Positions 24,305-32,838 of a DNA stretch of 36,648 nucleotides are shown one piece after another (within the stretch, counting starts at the first letter, position 1; the number at the start of each line of letters is the position of its first letter). The position numbers and the translations under genes were made by a program. This DNA is from Saprospiraceae bacterium (GTDB lineage: Bacteria > Bacteroidota > Bacteroidia > Chitinophagales > Saprospiraceae), in the NCBI GenBank assembly GCA_013361075.1, contig JABWAJ010000002.1, positions 1 through 36,648 of the forward strand, in the 5' to 3' direction. The notes beneath the pieces are model-generated. The model was not told the DNA's origin, made no database searches, and worked only from the letters and a program-made list of their open reading frames with translations.

Positions 24305-25030
24305 ATGATCCAGGCACAATCAAAACCCATTGTAGCAGAACTGCGCGGCGCCGGTAAGGAATACAAAACTGGCGATCAAACCATTACAGCCCTGTATCCA
24401 ACAGATTTCCAGTTACTTGGAAGGGAATTAACCCTGATCATCGGGCCTTCCGGCAGCGGCAAAACGACCTTGTTGTCTTTACTTGGGTGTGTTATTTACC
24501 CAACTCAGGGCGATGTCATCCTGAATGGCCAGAGTATCTCAAAACTCAACCAGCGTCAATTGGCACATTTGCGCCTGCATAACATTGGTTTTGTATTCCA
24601 AAGCTTTAACCTGATCCAGCCGCTTACCGCAGAAGAAAATGTCATGCTTCCTCTCAAACTCCAGGGGATTGGCTTAGCCGAAGCCCGAAACCGCTCTCTG
24701 GAAGCAATTGAGAAAGTTGGGATGGCTGATCGCAGGAAGCAATTGCCCAAAATGCTTTCCGGAGGACAACAGCAACGCATCGCCATTGCACGGGCGTTAG
24801 TCACCAATCCTCCAATGATGCTTTGTGATGAACCTACGGCTTCACTCGATCCGCGCTCGGTGTCGATTGTCATGGAAGAACTCAAAAAACTGGCCAATGA
24901 TGGCATTGCCCTGGCAGTCGTGACCCACGATCAGCGACTCAGGCCTTTTGCAGATCGCATCATTTATGTAGATGACGGGCGTGCTTCTTCCCAGCCTCCG
25001 TCAGGCGAAAATTATGAAACAGCTCATTAA
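24305..25030 (+). CDS. ABC exporter ATP-binding protein (LolD/MacB/DevA type)
   Basis: ATPase subunit of a tripartite exporter, 241 aa. Walker A GPSGSGKT at 47-54, Q-loop Q99, signature LSGGQ at 151-155, Walker B MLCDE ending E176, D-loop and H-loop H208 are all intact. Subfamily marks are the FVFQSFNLIQPLTAEENVMLPL stretch and a short length, typical of the MacB/LolD/DevA group that works with FtsX-like permeases rather than importers. It is the first gene of a run followed by adaptor, permease and channel. It is controlled by the divergent MarR promoter region. Confidence 0.95.
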   Translation: MIQAQSKPIVAELRGAGKEYKTGDQTITALYPTDFQLLGRELTLIIGPSGSGKTTLLSLLGCVIYPTQGDVILNGQSISKLNQRQLAHLRLHNIGFVFQSFNLIQPLTAEENVMLPLKLQGIGLAEARNRSLEAIEKVGMADRRKQLPKMLSGGQQQRIAIARALVTNPPMMLCDEPTASLDPRSVSIVMEELKKLANDGIALAVVTHDQRLRPFADRIIYVDDGRASSQPPSGENYETAH

Positions 25031-25054
25031 TCATCATCGGAAAATCAATACGGC

Positions 25055-25996
25055 ATGAATAAGGCTTTTGTATTAATTGCATTGGTTACCCTGGCTGCCT
25101 GCGGGGCAAAGGAGGAACCTAAAGAAACTGCCCGGCCCGTCAGGTATGAAGGCGCGCCGCAACAAGTATCAGAAGTAATCGGAATTGGAAAAGTAGAGCC
25201 GGAACTGGACCTCGTCCGGTTGGCAACCAACGACGGAGGGGTCGTGACCCGGGTTCATGTCAGGGAAGGCGACGCGGTACGCCCAGGCATGGTCATTCTG
25301 GAATTAGAAAATTCAGTGGCTGCCGCCAAATTGCCGCAGGTACGGGCCCGCCTGACGACTCAGGAAGCTCAGATCGCCGCCGATCAAAAAACAGTGGCAG
25401 AAGCAGAAACCCGACTGGCTAATTTGGAGCGAACCTTAAACCGGAACGAATCCCTGTACACCAAATCGGCGGAAACATTGGAGAGCCTGCAAAATGCAGA
25501 ATCGGAAGTCCGCCTGCAAAAATCAGTCATCGAACGGCTTCGCGCCAATGTGCAGGTAAGCCGCAACCGCCTTATCGAAATCCGCAGCGACCTGGCCATC
25601 GCGGAGCGGGAACTGGCCCTGAAAACCGTCAAAGCTCCCATTGCCGGTACAATTCTGAACATTTCGGCTACACCAGGGAGTGCTGTTCCGCCACAAACTT
25701 CATTCGCTGAATTGGCCCCCGATGGCAATACCATCGTGCGCTGCGAAATTGACGAACTGTTTGCCGATCGAGTGAAGAAAGGCCAGCAGGCATCCATCCG
25801 CCAGATTGGCGTTGGGAAGGCGCTTGCGGAAGGCAAAGTGATCTATACAGCACCGTTGCTCAAGAAAAAATCGCTTTTCAGTGAAACGGCAGGCGAAAAA
25901 GAAGACCGGCGGGTTCGCGAAGTGAAAATTCTGCTTAACAACGCAGGCAGCCTGTTGCTGAACAGCCGGGTAGAATGCGTCATTTCTATCCAATAA
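25055..25996 (+). CDS. Lipoprotein HlyD/MacA-family periplasmic adaptor
   Basis: Links the inner-membrane ABC permease to the outer channel. The 313-aa protein has a lipoprotein signal with lipobox LAAC (C16), so it is lipid-anchored. A barrel-sandwich half with GVVTRVHVREGDAVRPG follows (about 66-82), a coiled-coil hairpin (about 95-180) and the returning lipoyl-like half TVKAPIAGTILNI. A beta-barrel domain follows, with the DELFADRVKKGQQASI segment. It lies 24 bases after the ATPase gene and 8 bases before the permease. Confidence 0.93.
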   Translation: MNKAFVLIALVTLAACGAKEEPKETARPVRYEGAPQQVSEVIGIGKVEPELDLVRLATNDGGVVTRVHVREGDAVRPGMVILELENSVAAAKLPQVRARLTTQEAQIAADQKTVAEAETRLANLERTLNRNESLYTKSAETLESLQNAESEVRLQKSVIERLRANVQVSRNRLIEIRSDLAIAERELALKTVKAPIAGTILNISATPGSAVPPQTSFAELAPDGNTIVRCEIDELFADRVKKGQQASIRQIGVGKALAEGKVIYTAPLLKKKSLFSETAGEKEDRRVREVKILLNNAGSLLLNSRVECVISIQ

Positions 25997-26004
25997 TCTA
26001 TGCC

Positions 26005-27135
26005 ATGTTAAAGGAAGCCATTCGGTTCATTCAGTATGACAAAGCCAAAAGCATCGGCGTTGTGATTGGCATTGTTATCAGTACTTTTTTGATTGGACAG
26101 CAAATCGGCATTGCGACGTTTCTCACGAGCCTGATGTCGGGTATGGTAGACAACTCTACCGGGGATATCTGGGTGGTGGACTCCAGAACCACCGACGCCA
26201 ACTCGCTGGGCAAACTCGATGTGCGCAAGGTTCGGGAAATTCGCAGCATCGAAGGAGTAGCGGAAGCTTATCCCATGGTGCTCACGGGAGGTACGGCTAC
26301 GTTCCCCAACGGCAAATCTACCGGGATCATCCTCGTAGGCTCGGAAGCCCCTGCCTTTGCCGCCGGCCCCTTACCGGAAAAGATCCTTCAGGGTAGTTTG
26401 GAACGCTTGCAAACCGAAGCTGCCGTAAGCGCCGATCTTTACGATGCGCCAACCTATGAAATTGAGACCACCCCGGGCACAGAATTTGAAATCAACGGCA
26501 AACGAGCAGTCATTGGGGCCCAAACGAATAACCTGCGCGGCTTCGGCGGCTCCATGATGTACACCACGCTCGAACGGGCCAGGTACTTTGGAAACAGCAG
26601 CACAACCGATATTTCAGCGGTAGTGGTCAATGTCAAGCCCGGATACACGCCGCAACAAGTGCGGAATCAGATCAATCGGGGCGTCTATGGCCTTCGCGCC
26701 TGGGTACGCTCAGATTTTTCAAAATCCACGGTGAGCTATGTCTTGGGAACCAGCGGCATAGGTGCCAGCACCGGCACGCTGGTTGTTTTTGCTGTAATTT
26801 CCGGGTTTTTTATCATTGGCCTTACGATGTACTCCTCTGCCCTTGACCGCATCCGGGATTACGGTACCCTGAAAGCTATTGGTGCCAGTAATGGCTACAT
26901 CCGGCGATTGATCCTGCTCCAGGCTGCCATTTTTGCTTTGGTGGGATTTGCCATTGCTTTTGCCTTGCTTGAAGGATTCCGCCAGGGGGTGCAGCGCACA
27001 GGGTTGATTTTCGGATTTTCCTGGCCGGTTATTGCCGGCATTTTTGCTGTAACCCTTTTTATTGCGCTGTCGGGAGCCATTTTTGCCCTGCGGCGGATTA
27101 CAGGATTGGAGCCAGCTGCTGTATTCAGAGGTTAA
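26005..27135 (+). CDS. FtsX-like ABC permease (DevC/MacB type)
   Basis: Inner-membrane permease of 376 aa from ATG 26005; the frame opens at 25975, inside the adaptor gene. One N-terminal membrane helix (about 15-40, SIGVVIGIVISTFLIG) is followed by a large periplasmic MacB-like domain (about 45-245), then three C-terminal helices forming the FtsX domain. The FtsX part carries RIRDYGTLKAIGASNGYIRRLILLQA, the typical coupling region, and the ending ITGLEPAAVFRG. With no fused ATPase this is a split MacB or DevC-like subunit. Together with its neighbours it should export a drug, peptide or lipid. Confidence 0.93.
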   Translation: MLKEAIRFIQYDKAKSIGVVIGIVISTFLIGQQIGIATFLTSLMSGMVDNSTGDIWVVDSRTTDANSLGKLDVRKVREIRSIEGVAEAYPMVLTGGTATFPNGKSTGIILVGSEAPAFAAGPLPEKILQGSLERLQTEAAVSADLYDAPTYEIETTPGTEFEINGKRAVIGAQTNNLRGFGGSMMYTTLERARYFGNSSTTDISAVVVNVKPGYTPQQVRNQINRGVYGLRAWVRSDFSKSTVSYVLGTSGIGASTGTLVVFAVISGFFIIGLTMYSSALDRIRDYGTLKAIGASNGYIRRLILLQAAIFALVGFAIAFALLEGFRQGVQRTGLIFGFSWPVIAGIFAVTLFIALSGAIFALRRITGLEPAAVFRG

Positions 27136-27139
27136 TTAG

Positions 27140-27276
27140 GTCTGTCTTTATAGTCTGATAGCTGCGTTATGCGAAGGGCCAAAATTGGTCATTTACGCGA
27201 GCAAACTTCCACTTTTTGCCCTTCGCATGCCTTGCTCTCGAACTCTAAAGAACAAACACTGACTATCAAGACAGAC
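27140..27276. repeat. Nested inverted repeat, about 137 bp
   Basis: The outer arms are GTCTGTCTTTATAGTC (27140-27155) and its complement with one mismatch (27261-27276). The inner arms are ATGCGAAGGGCC (from 27169) against TTTTTGCCCTTCGCAT (27213-27228). It fills the gap between the permease and the TolC-like gene and could fold into a long hairpin or represent a small non-autonomous element. Confidence 0.8.
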
Positions 27277-27317
27277 ACGAGAATAAGTGGAGTGACACTA
27301 ATTAAAAAAAGTAAATC

Positions 27318-28676
27318 ATGAAATTTTCGATCCGCATAATTCTTTTTCTGGGCCTTACACTACCTGTGGGTGCGATTGGGCAAAATTTGCAAAACCTGAC
27401 CCTGTCCGAAGCCATTCAAGTTGCTTTGGAAAACAAACCCGGGTTGAAAACGCTTGACCTGGATGCTCAACTTGTTGCTGCCAAAACGGAGGTTTTGAAG
27501 TTGAAACGCCAGCCCCAGGTGTCAGCAACGGTGGATATACAGCTGAATCCGGTGCTCCAAACAAGTGTTATTCCGGTGGGCGCTTTTAATCCTGCCCTGG
27601 GCAGTGATGCCACAGCAACAGTGCGTTTTGGGACGCTTTGGCAAAATGCGGCTGGCATTACGGCGGTGCAAACCCTATATGACCCTTCCATTGCTGCCCA
27701 GATTCGGGAGCAGGAGTTTCAACAACAATTGATTGTGGCAGACCGGGAAAAAACGGCTGCAGATCTAAGTCTGGAGGTAGCGAGAGCCTATTACGCTGTC
27801 TTAATTGCTACGGAAGAGCTGGCTTTCGCCAAAGCGGATTCGGCACGTGCGCAATTGTTTTATGAAGAAACCCGCAAACGGCAAGAAGGAGGGAAGCTAC
27901 TGCAAAACGAAGTCAACTCGGCCTCCATTTCCATGAACGCGGCTGCACTGAAGTTGGAACAGACCCGCCTGAACCGGCAACAATTGCTGAAAAACCTGTG
28001 CTTTCGTATGGGCGTTGACCCCGGGCGAGCTGCTGAAATTGCATTTTCCGGCAATTTGGCTTCTTCGCTGCAACAGATCGAAAGGCAAAACCTGGAAGCA
28101 TTTGATGCTGCTGCCCTGGTACAAAACCGACCTGAATTGCGGCAACTCTATTTAGACTCTGAGTGGCAAAATCTAAAAATTGAAGTAGAAAAAAAGCGCA
28201 CATCGCCTACACTCTCGGCAACTGCTTATGCCGGTGCCAACAACCTGTCAGACGACGCTCCTTTTTTTGCTGAAAATTCCTGGTTCGGCAATGTTTTTGT
28301 TGGCTTGAAATTGAATGTACCGATTTCCGCGTATTGGCAACACCAGCAGTATTTCCCCCAATACCGCCTGAAACAACAGCAAAATGTCCTTAAAGCAACA
28401 GCATTGAAAGATCAATATCAGAATGATTTTGAAAATGCCCGACTGAGCCATACCCTTGCTTTGCGTTCCATGGAGGCGCATGTGCGCGACCTGGAGCTGA
28501 CCCGACAAAATGTTCATTTGATCCGGGACCGCTTTAGCGAAGGGGTTGCTTTGGCATCCGCGGTACTCAATGCAGAAACGGCCGTACAGCAAACACAGTA
28601 CAATTACCTGCGCAGCGCCTATGACCTGTTGCTGGCCGATCTGGAGCTGCGGCGCATACTTGGGCGGATCAAATAA
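27318..28676 (+). CDS. TolC-family outer-membrane channel
   Basis: Outer-membrane efflux protein of 452 aa with a signal peptide (about 1-21). Two OEP-type halves of long helices are visible: LTLSEAIQVALENKPGLKTLDLD near the start, a coiled helix EVARAYYAVLIATEELAFAKADSARAQLFYEE, and in the second half AFDAAALVQNRPELRQLYLDSEWQNLKIEVEK and SHTLALRSMEAHVRDLELTRQN...GVALASAVLNAETAVQQTQYNYL. This gives the exporter a complete path across the envelope. The 182-base gap with its nested repeat may separate or tune its expression relative to the three upstream genes. Confidence 0.93.
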   Translation: MKFSIRIILFLGLTLPVGAIGQNLQNLTLSEAIQVALENKPGLKTLDLDAQLVAAKTEVLKLKRQPQVSATVDIQLNPVLQTSVIPVGAFNPALGSDATATVRFGTLWQNAAGITAVQTLYDPSIAAQIREQEFQQQLIVADREKTAADLSLEVARAYYAVLIATEELAFAKADSARAQLFYEETRKRQEGGKLLQNEVNSASISMNAAALKLEQTRLNRQQLLKNLCFRMGVDPGRAAEIAFSGNLASSLQQIERQNLEAFDAAALVQNRPELRQLYLDSEWQNLKIEVEKKRTSPTLSATAYAGANNLSDDAPFFAENSWFGNVFVGLKLNVPISAYWQHQQYFPQYRLKQQQNVLKATALKDQYQNDFENARLSHTLALRSMEAHVRDLELTRQNVHLIRDRFSEGVALASAVLNAETAVQQTQYNYLRSAYDLLLADLELRRILGRIK

Positions 28677-28755
28677 ACCTCAACGCTGTTGAACCAGGCC
28701 TGAAATGAATTAAAACCTTGCACCTTTTCTTATTTTCGCAAAAATTGTATTCATC

Positions 28756-29571
28756 ATGCCTGCGATCATTCGCCTGTCTGTTGTGGTTGTCGTCATCATT
28801 TCTTTGTTTTCGTCCTGCCGGACTGAGCCCGATCCATGGGTTTATGACCATACGATTGCTTTGAAAGACATTACGCCGGTCTGCGTCATTCCGGAAGGAG
28901 ACCATTTTTGGATAGCTGATGCTGACAACAACCGCCTTGTTAAAACAGATGCAGCAGGGAAATTACTGGACACCGTTTCCGGACTTAGCCGGCCCATGCA
29001 CATGGCTTTGCGCAATGGGACGTTGTACATCCCTGAATACGGAAACGATACCATTAGTTTGCTGTGGAGGGAGGTCAAAGACGTAGTTTGGTTGCCCGAA
29101 ACGCCGTCCGGGCCATCCGGGGTGGATAAAGACAAGAACCGCATGGTGGTTGCCGATTTTTACAACCATCGGGTCATCTACGTAGAAGGAGAACACAACC
29201 TTACTTTTGGGCATAAAGGCAAAGAAGCAGGGGCTTTTGGCTATCCGACCGATGTGCAGTTTGCACACGACAAAATTTTTGTGGCCGATGCTCACAACCA
29301 CCGGATTCAGGTTTTTGATTTAAAAGGCCAACACCTCAAAACCATTGGAGAAAAAGAAGGCATGAAAGTGGCCAACGGCATTTTTGTGAGCCAGGAGGCC
29401 ATTTTTGTAACCGACAATGACAACAGCAGGCTGCTGGTGTACGACCTCGAAGGGGTCTTGGTACAAATCATCACTGAGGGATTGAACAAACCCGCTGATG
29501 CCTGGGCCGACAACAAAAACCTGTATGTGGCCAACCAGCAGGGGCGGTCTGTCAGTGTGTACCGGCGATAA
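28756..29571 (+). CDS. NHL-repeat beta-propeller lipoprotein
   Basis: A 271-aa exported protein with a lipobox-like S-S-C (C21) after a very hydrophobic signal, so probably a lipoprotein. About six NHL-type blades follow: FWIADADNNRLVKTDAAGK, TLYIPEYGNDTISLL, MVVADFYNHRVIYVEG, FVADAHNHRIQVFDLKGQHLKTIG, FVTDNDNSRLLVYDLEG and LYVANQQGRSVSVYRR. Such propellers bind ligands or partners, or hold a peptidyl-amidating-lyase-like site; no catalytic residues can be assigned. It lies downstream of the exporter genes on the same strand, but its own start region (a weak TATTTTCG at 28731) suggests separate expression. Confidence 0.85.
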   Translation: MPAIIRLSVVVVVIISLFSSCRTEPDPWVYDHTIALKDITPVCVIPEGDHFWIADADNNRLVKTDAAGKLLDTVSGLSRPMHMALRNGTLYIPEYGNDTISLLWREVKDVVWLPETPSGPSGVDKDKNRMVVADFYNHRVIYVEGEHNLTFGHKGKEAGAFGYPTDVQFAHDKIFVADAHNHRIQVFDLKGQHLKTIGEKEGMKVANGIFVSQEAIFVTDNDNSRLLVYDLEGVLVQIITEGLNKPADAWADNKNLYVANQQGRSVSVYRR

Positions 29572-29604
29572 CCATGCTGCGGCTTTCCGGCAATAAATGA
29601 AGGG

Positions 29605-31116
29605 TTACTTAAGCTTCGACAAAACAATTTCCCACAACTTTTCGTAAGGAATGATTTCCAGTTCATTCAATGCCCCGCGATAAGAAAAGGGATGGTCTGA
29701 AAGCCATTTCAAAGGTTTTTCTGCTCCGCTGAGTTCGTCGGGATGGTAACGGGCTTTACTCAGGCGCAGGAGGAGCCGAACAAATTGCATGGGGCGTTCA
29801 AATTCCTCTTTATTCAAATTCCGGTTGACGAAAGCTTTGATCAATTCTATTTTTTCAGTTGCCTGATTGAAATTGCGGCGTTGCAGCATAAAAAGCACCT
29901 GTAATATCATGACCAGCAGGTGGAACATCTTTTGCTCGCGGGGGTAGGAGGGGGGCGTTTCCAGAAAGCGGGACAACCTCGATGATTTACGGCGTTGTTT
30001 CATCACGAAATTGGGGTCTATGTCGCGGCTTTCTATCAAATACTGGATGTAAGCTTCGTAAATTGACCATTTTTCGCGAACGATGCCGTCTAATTTTCTG
30101 AAGCCGGGCATATTGCTGGCCTGATTAAAAATGGCCTGGGCCTGAATGTAATTTTCGGTATGGATGGCAAGCAACAAATAATATTCCATAAACTGAAACC
30201 AAACTTCGCTGCTTTCTGAAAAATCACGGAGGCATTTTTCAGCCGATTCTCTGCCGCGCCGGTAATCCTTGAGGTGGAGGTAAGCCGACATCTTTTTGGT
30301 GTAAAAAAGAATGTGTTGCTCTTCCTGATAGAAAGCAGGATTGTGTTCAATGTATTGTTCGGCCTGGTCACATACCTCCAGCATGGCACTGTACTCCCGT
30401 GCTATTTCGTAGCGCATGACCCAAACAATGTACATGTGAAAATTGATTACCGGAGACGGGTGCATTTCTGATAACTGAATCAGTTCATTGCAATAGCCAT
30501 CCAAACGCTTTTTGAAATCCTGTAGCTGATCGGTGGGCCGGTAATAGTACATCGTTGCCCGTTGATACAATTCTTCTGATCTGATTTCCGCACTAAGGAT
30601 TTTGCTGTAATTCAGGATGTAGGCGTCGTACTGATCAAAGGCTTTTTCGTTGGAGTCGAATGCTGCATATTCCCGCAAAATACGGGCGCAATTGACAATT
30701 ATTTCTGAAAAGTGGTATTTAAGGGCAGTGGTCAGGATTTGATGCGCCAGGTCGGCTGCCGGAGCCAGGCCTTTGTTCTGGAGTAAAATATTTACCAGTG
30801 CCCATTCTTTGTTGCAGGTAAAGTACGCCGTTGTATAGTCTGCCGAATCCGGCTTCTTGATGTCAATAAAAAAAAGAGTATTCAGCAACCGTCTTCTGAA
30901 TCTCGATTTAAGCTGGCGGTAGCGGGCATCACCGGGGTCGGCACCGTAGAGTTGGGCAGCAGCATCACGGTCGTTTTTGAATTGTCCGCTTTCGATGCCT
31001 TCATACATTTCCCTGAACTTACTGTTTTTCGCGTTCAGGGTAGCATCATCGAGGAGTTCAATCCGACTAGCCTTCCGGCGGGTAGCAATTTTTACAATTT
31101 CGATCAGATTTTTCAA
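29605..31116 (-). CDS. Large helical-repeat protein, unknown (Bacteroidota family)
   Basis: A 503-aa all-helical protein with TPR-like repeats and no signal peptide or membrane segment. The N-terminal part (MKNLIEIVKIATRRKASRIELLDD) and the AAAQLYGADPGDARYRQLKSRFRRRLLNTLFFIDI block look like a family I associate with Bacteroidota. The repeats run from about 85 to 430 (KEWALVNILLQNKGLAPAADLAHQIL, YLLLAIHTENYIQAQAIFNQA). The start is a TTG at 31116: a TTG further upstream (31161) lies inside a terminator hairpin, and the first ATG would cut away conserved sequence. The function is unknown. Confidence 0.75.
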   Translation of the reverse strand: MKNLIEIVKIATRRKASRIELLDDATLNAKNSKFREMYEGIESGQFKNDRDAAAQLYGADPGDARYRQLKSRFRRRLLNTLFFIDIKKPDSADYTTAYFTCNKEWALVNILLQNKGLAPAADLAHQILTTALKYHFSEIIVNCARILREYAAFDSNEKAFDQYDAYILNYSKILSAEIRSEELYQRATMYYYRPTDQLQDFKKRLDGYCNELIQLSEMHPSPVINFHMYIVWVMRYEIAREYSAMLEVCDQAEQYIEHNPAFYQEEQHILFYTKKMSAYLHLKDYRRGRESAEKCLRDFSESSEVWFQFMEYYLLLAIHTENYIQAQAIFNQASNMPGFRKLDGIVREKWSIYEAYIQYLIESRDIDPNFVMKQRRKSSRLSRFLETPPSYPREQKMFHLLVMILQVLFMLQRRNFNQATEKIELIKAFVNRNLNKEEFERPMQFVRLLLRLSKARYHPDELSGAEKPLKWLSDHPFSYRGALNELEIIPYEKLWEIVLSKLK

Positions 31117-31135
31117 TGCTGACGGTTTTGAAATA

Positions 31136-31170
31136 AAAAGGGTTTTGCACGTTCCGCGCAAAACCCTTTT
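31136..31170 (-). terminator. Intrinsic terminator after the DUF2795 gene
   Basis: Perfect 13-bp stem AAAAGGGTTTTGC (31136-31148) and GCAAAACCCTTTT (31158-31170) with a 9-base loop. On the minus strand it is followed by a T-rich tail. It ends transcription of the 31229-31450 gene and lies 20 bases before the TTG start of the next gene, so that gene needs its own promoter or read-through. Confidence 0.85.
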
Positions 31171-31228
31171 CCGGTTGTATCAAAATGTACGCTTTCGAAT
31201 AAATGACGCAATTGCAGCGCTGGATAAA

Positions 31229-31450
31229 TCAGTATTCATCTTCATTAAACAGGAAGTCGTCTTTGCGGGGATAATCCGGCCAGATGTCTTCAATGCCTTC
31301 ATACATTTCGCCATCGTCTTCCATTTCCTGAAGATTTTCGATCACTTCCAACGGCGCGCCGGAGCGGATAACATAGTCAATAAGTTCGTCGCGCGTTGCA
31401 GGCCATGGCGCTTCTTCCAGATGGCTTGCCAGATCAAGTGTCCAATACAT
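31229..31450 (-). CDS. DUF2795 domain protein
   Basis: A small acidic cytoplasmic protein of 73 aa, starting at ATG 31450 (the frame opens at a TTG at 31483). It matches the DUF2795 pattern well: MYWTLDLASHLEEAPWPATRDELIDY, then RSGAPLEVIENLQEMEDDGEMYEGIEDIWPDYP and an acidic tail. This type of short helical protein is often seen in Bacteroidota; its role is not known. It has its own -7 element at 31546-31553 and its own terminator. Confidence 0.88.
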   Translation of the reverse strand: MYWTLDLASHLEEAPWPATRDELIDYVIRSGAPLEVIENLQEMEDDGEMYEGIEDIWPDYPRKDDFLFNEDEY

Positions 31451-31545
31451 AATGTCGTTCAGGTTTAATGCTCTGATTTTCAAAAAAGATGATTTCTGCT
31501 CAGGAGTATCCAGGTTTGCGAAGACTCAGAACCTCCAATTTCCGG

Positions 31546-31553
31546 CAAATGTA
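31546..31553 (-). promoter_or_regulatory. -7 element TACATTTG for the DUF2795 gene
   Basis: Exact TAnnTTTG match on the minus strand about 95 bases before the start. Confidence 0.5.
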
Positions 31554-31661
31554 ATAAAGAAGTTGAATTATTGCGCCGCTATATACGGTTTTGTTATTCA
31601 AGATCAAATACAACCGGAAATTAATTCAATTGCCCCAAAAATCGGGCCACTTTTTCCTGGC

Positions 31662-32828
31662 CTATTTAAAGCTGCCAATTATCTCAAAAGGCTCTTTTTC
31701 ATAGCCTTCCGGGATGAAGCCTATTTCTGTCGAATTGACAGGCCCGGTGGGGTCGCAGATGAAAAAATCCCTGCCTTTGTGCTTCACGGCACTGCCCCGA
31801 AAACCCGGAATGGCAACCCCAACGGTGAGGTGATCGTGGTAGGCTACTACTACCATTGGCAGGTCAAGCAATGTTTTTACCAGATAATAAAACAAAGCGA
31901 CCCGATCTTCACAATCGGAGTGCGGATAATACAACACTTCATCAGGGATCATGGGCTTACTTCTGCCAAACGCTTCTTTATCTTCTTTATACAGAAAAGC
32001 AGACCGGGTAAACGACACCAGGCACGCAATCGCCTGGTCGTAGGTTCTGCCTTCAATCAATTCCCGGAGTTCAGGAATCAGGCTGGCTGCTGCTGTAGCG
32101 GTCAGGGGGGCTTCAATGTAGCTGCTTTCTGCAATGAGGGGATAGGACTTCATCAGTTGCACGACGTTTTCATCTGCTTGTACCATAATCTCACGCATCA
32201 ACCCCTCGTACATAAAATGCAGGGAGCGCGGCCGCAATCGCGGACTCAGGTTGGGAAGTTTGGTCAGATGAAAAGAAAAAGCTTTCCCCTTCGGTTGTGC
32301 CACAAAATTGAGCAGGTAAAGGGCTTGCTGACTGCGGGAGGCCTGGTTTAAGGCGGTGAGGTTGACGTAATTGCGACCGTTTTCTTCAATCATGGGGGTT
32401 TCGAATACCTCTTCTTTGGTGAAAACGTACACAAATACGCGATCGTCTAAATAAGTCAGCCGCGTATCGTAGCCCGATTGGGACAATAAAAACCAGCAGA
32501 CCAGTTCTTTCTCCAGGGCCTTTTTCTGGGAATAAATTTTATCCACTGCCCGCCGCATCAGGTCATAATACAGCCAGTCATTCAACTCCAATGCAGCTTT
32601 TTTGCGGTTCAGGTCGTCCAGCAATACACTGAAGTCCGTTTGTGTCAGCCGCTGATAATACCCGACTAAGCTTTTTTCCTGGATGCTCACCGAACTCGGG
32701 AAAAGCATGTCGGAACTGTAGGCAACAGTCAGTTGCTCTGAAAAAAACGGAATAGCAACCTCCAGTCGGCTCGATTTGGCAAGCCCGGGGCATAATAATG
32801 CGAGTATAAAGGGGATTGAAAAGCGCAT
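31662..32828 (-). CDS. Secreted transglutaminase-like protein
   Basis: A 388-aa exported protein with a signal peptide (about 1-18). The C-terminal third has the papain-like transglutaminase core: C306 in SDCEDRVALFYYLVKTLL, H333 in YHDHLTVGV and D359 in FFICDPTGP, a complete Cys-His-Asp triad in the usual order. The N-terminal two thirds are beta/helical and not recognised. Such proteins in Bacteroidota may be proteases, amidases or crosslinkers of envelope proteins. Its start is 10 bases after the msrB stop on the same strand, so the two are probably co-transcribed. Confidence 0.75.
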   Translation of the reverse strand: MRFSIPFILALLCPGLAKSSRLEVAIPFFSEQLTVAYSSDMLFPSSVSIQEKSLVGYYQRLTQTDFSVLLDDLNRKKAALELNDWLYYDLMRRAVDKIYSQKKALEKELVCWFLLSQSGYDTRLTYLDDRVFVYVFTKEEVFETPMIEENGRNYVNLTALNQASRSQQALYLLNFVAQPKGKAFSFHLTKLPNLSPRLRPRSLHFMYEGLMREIMVQADENVVQLMKSYPLIAESSYIEAPLTATAAASLIPELRELIEGRTYDQAIACLVSFTRSAFLYKEDKEAFGRSKPMIPDEVLYYPHSDCEDRVALFYYLVKTLLDLPMVVVAYHDHLTVGVAIPGFRGSAVKHKGRDFFICDPTGPVNSTEIGFIPEGYEKEPFEIIGSFK

Positions 32829-32838
32829 GGGGCAAAGA

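Noticed and set aside
31452..32351. A 299-codon plus-strand frame opposite the transglutaminase-like gene
   Set aside because: It is a shadow: the minus strand has a signal peptide and an intact catalytic triad there.
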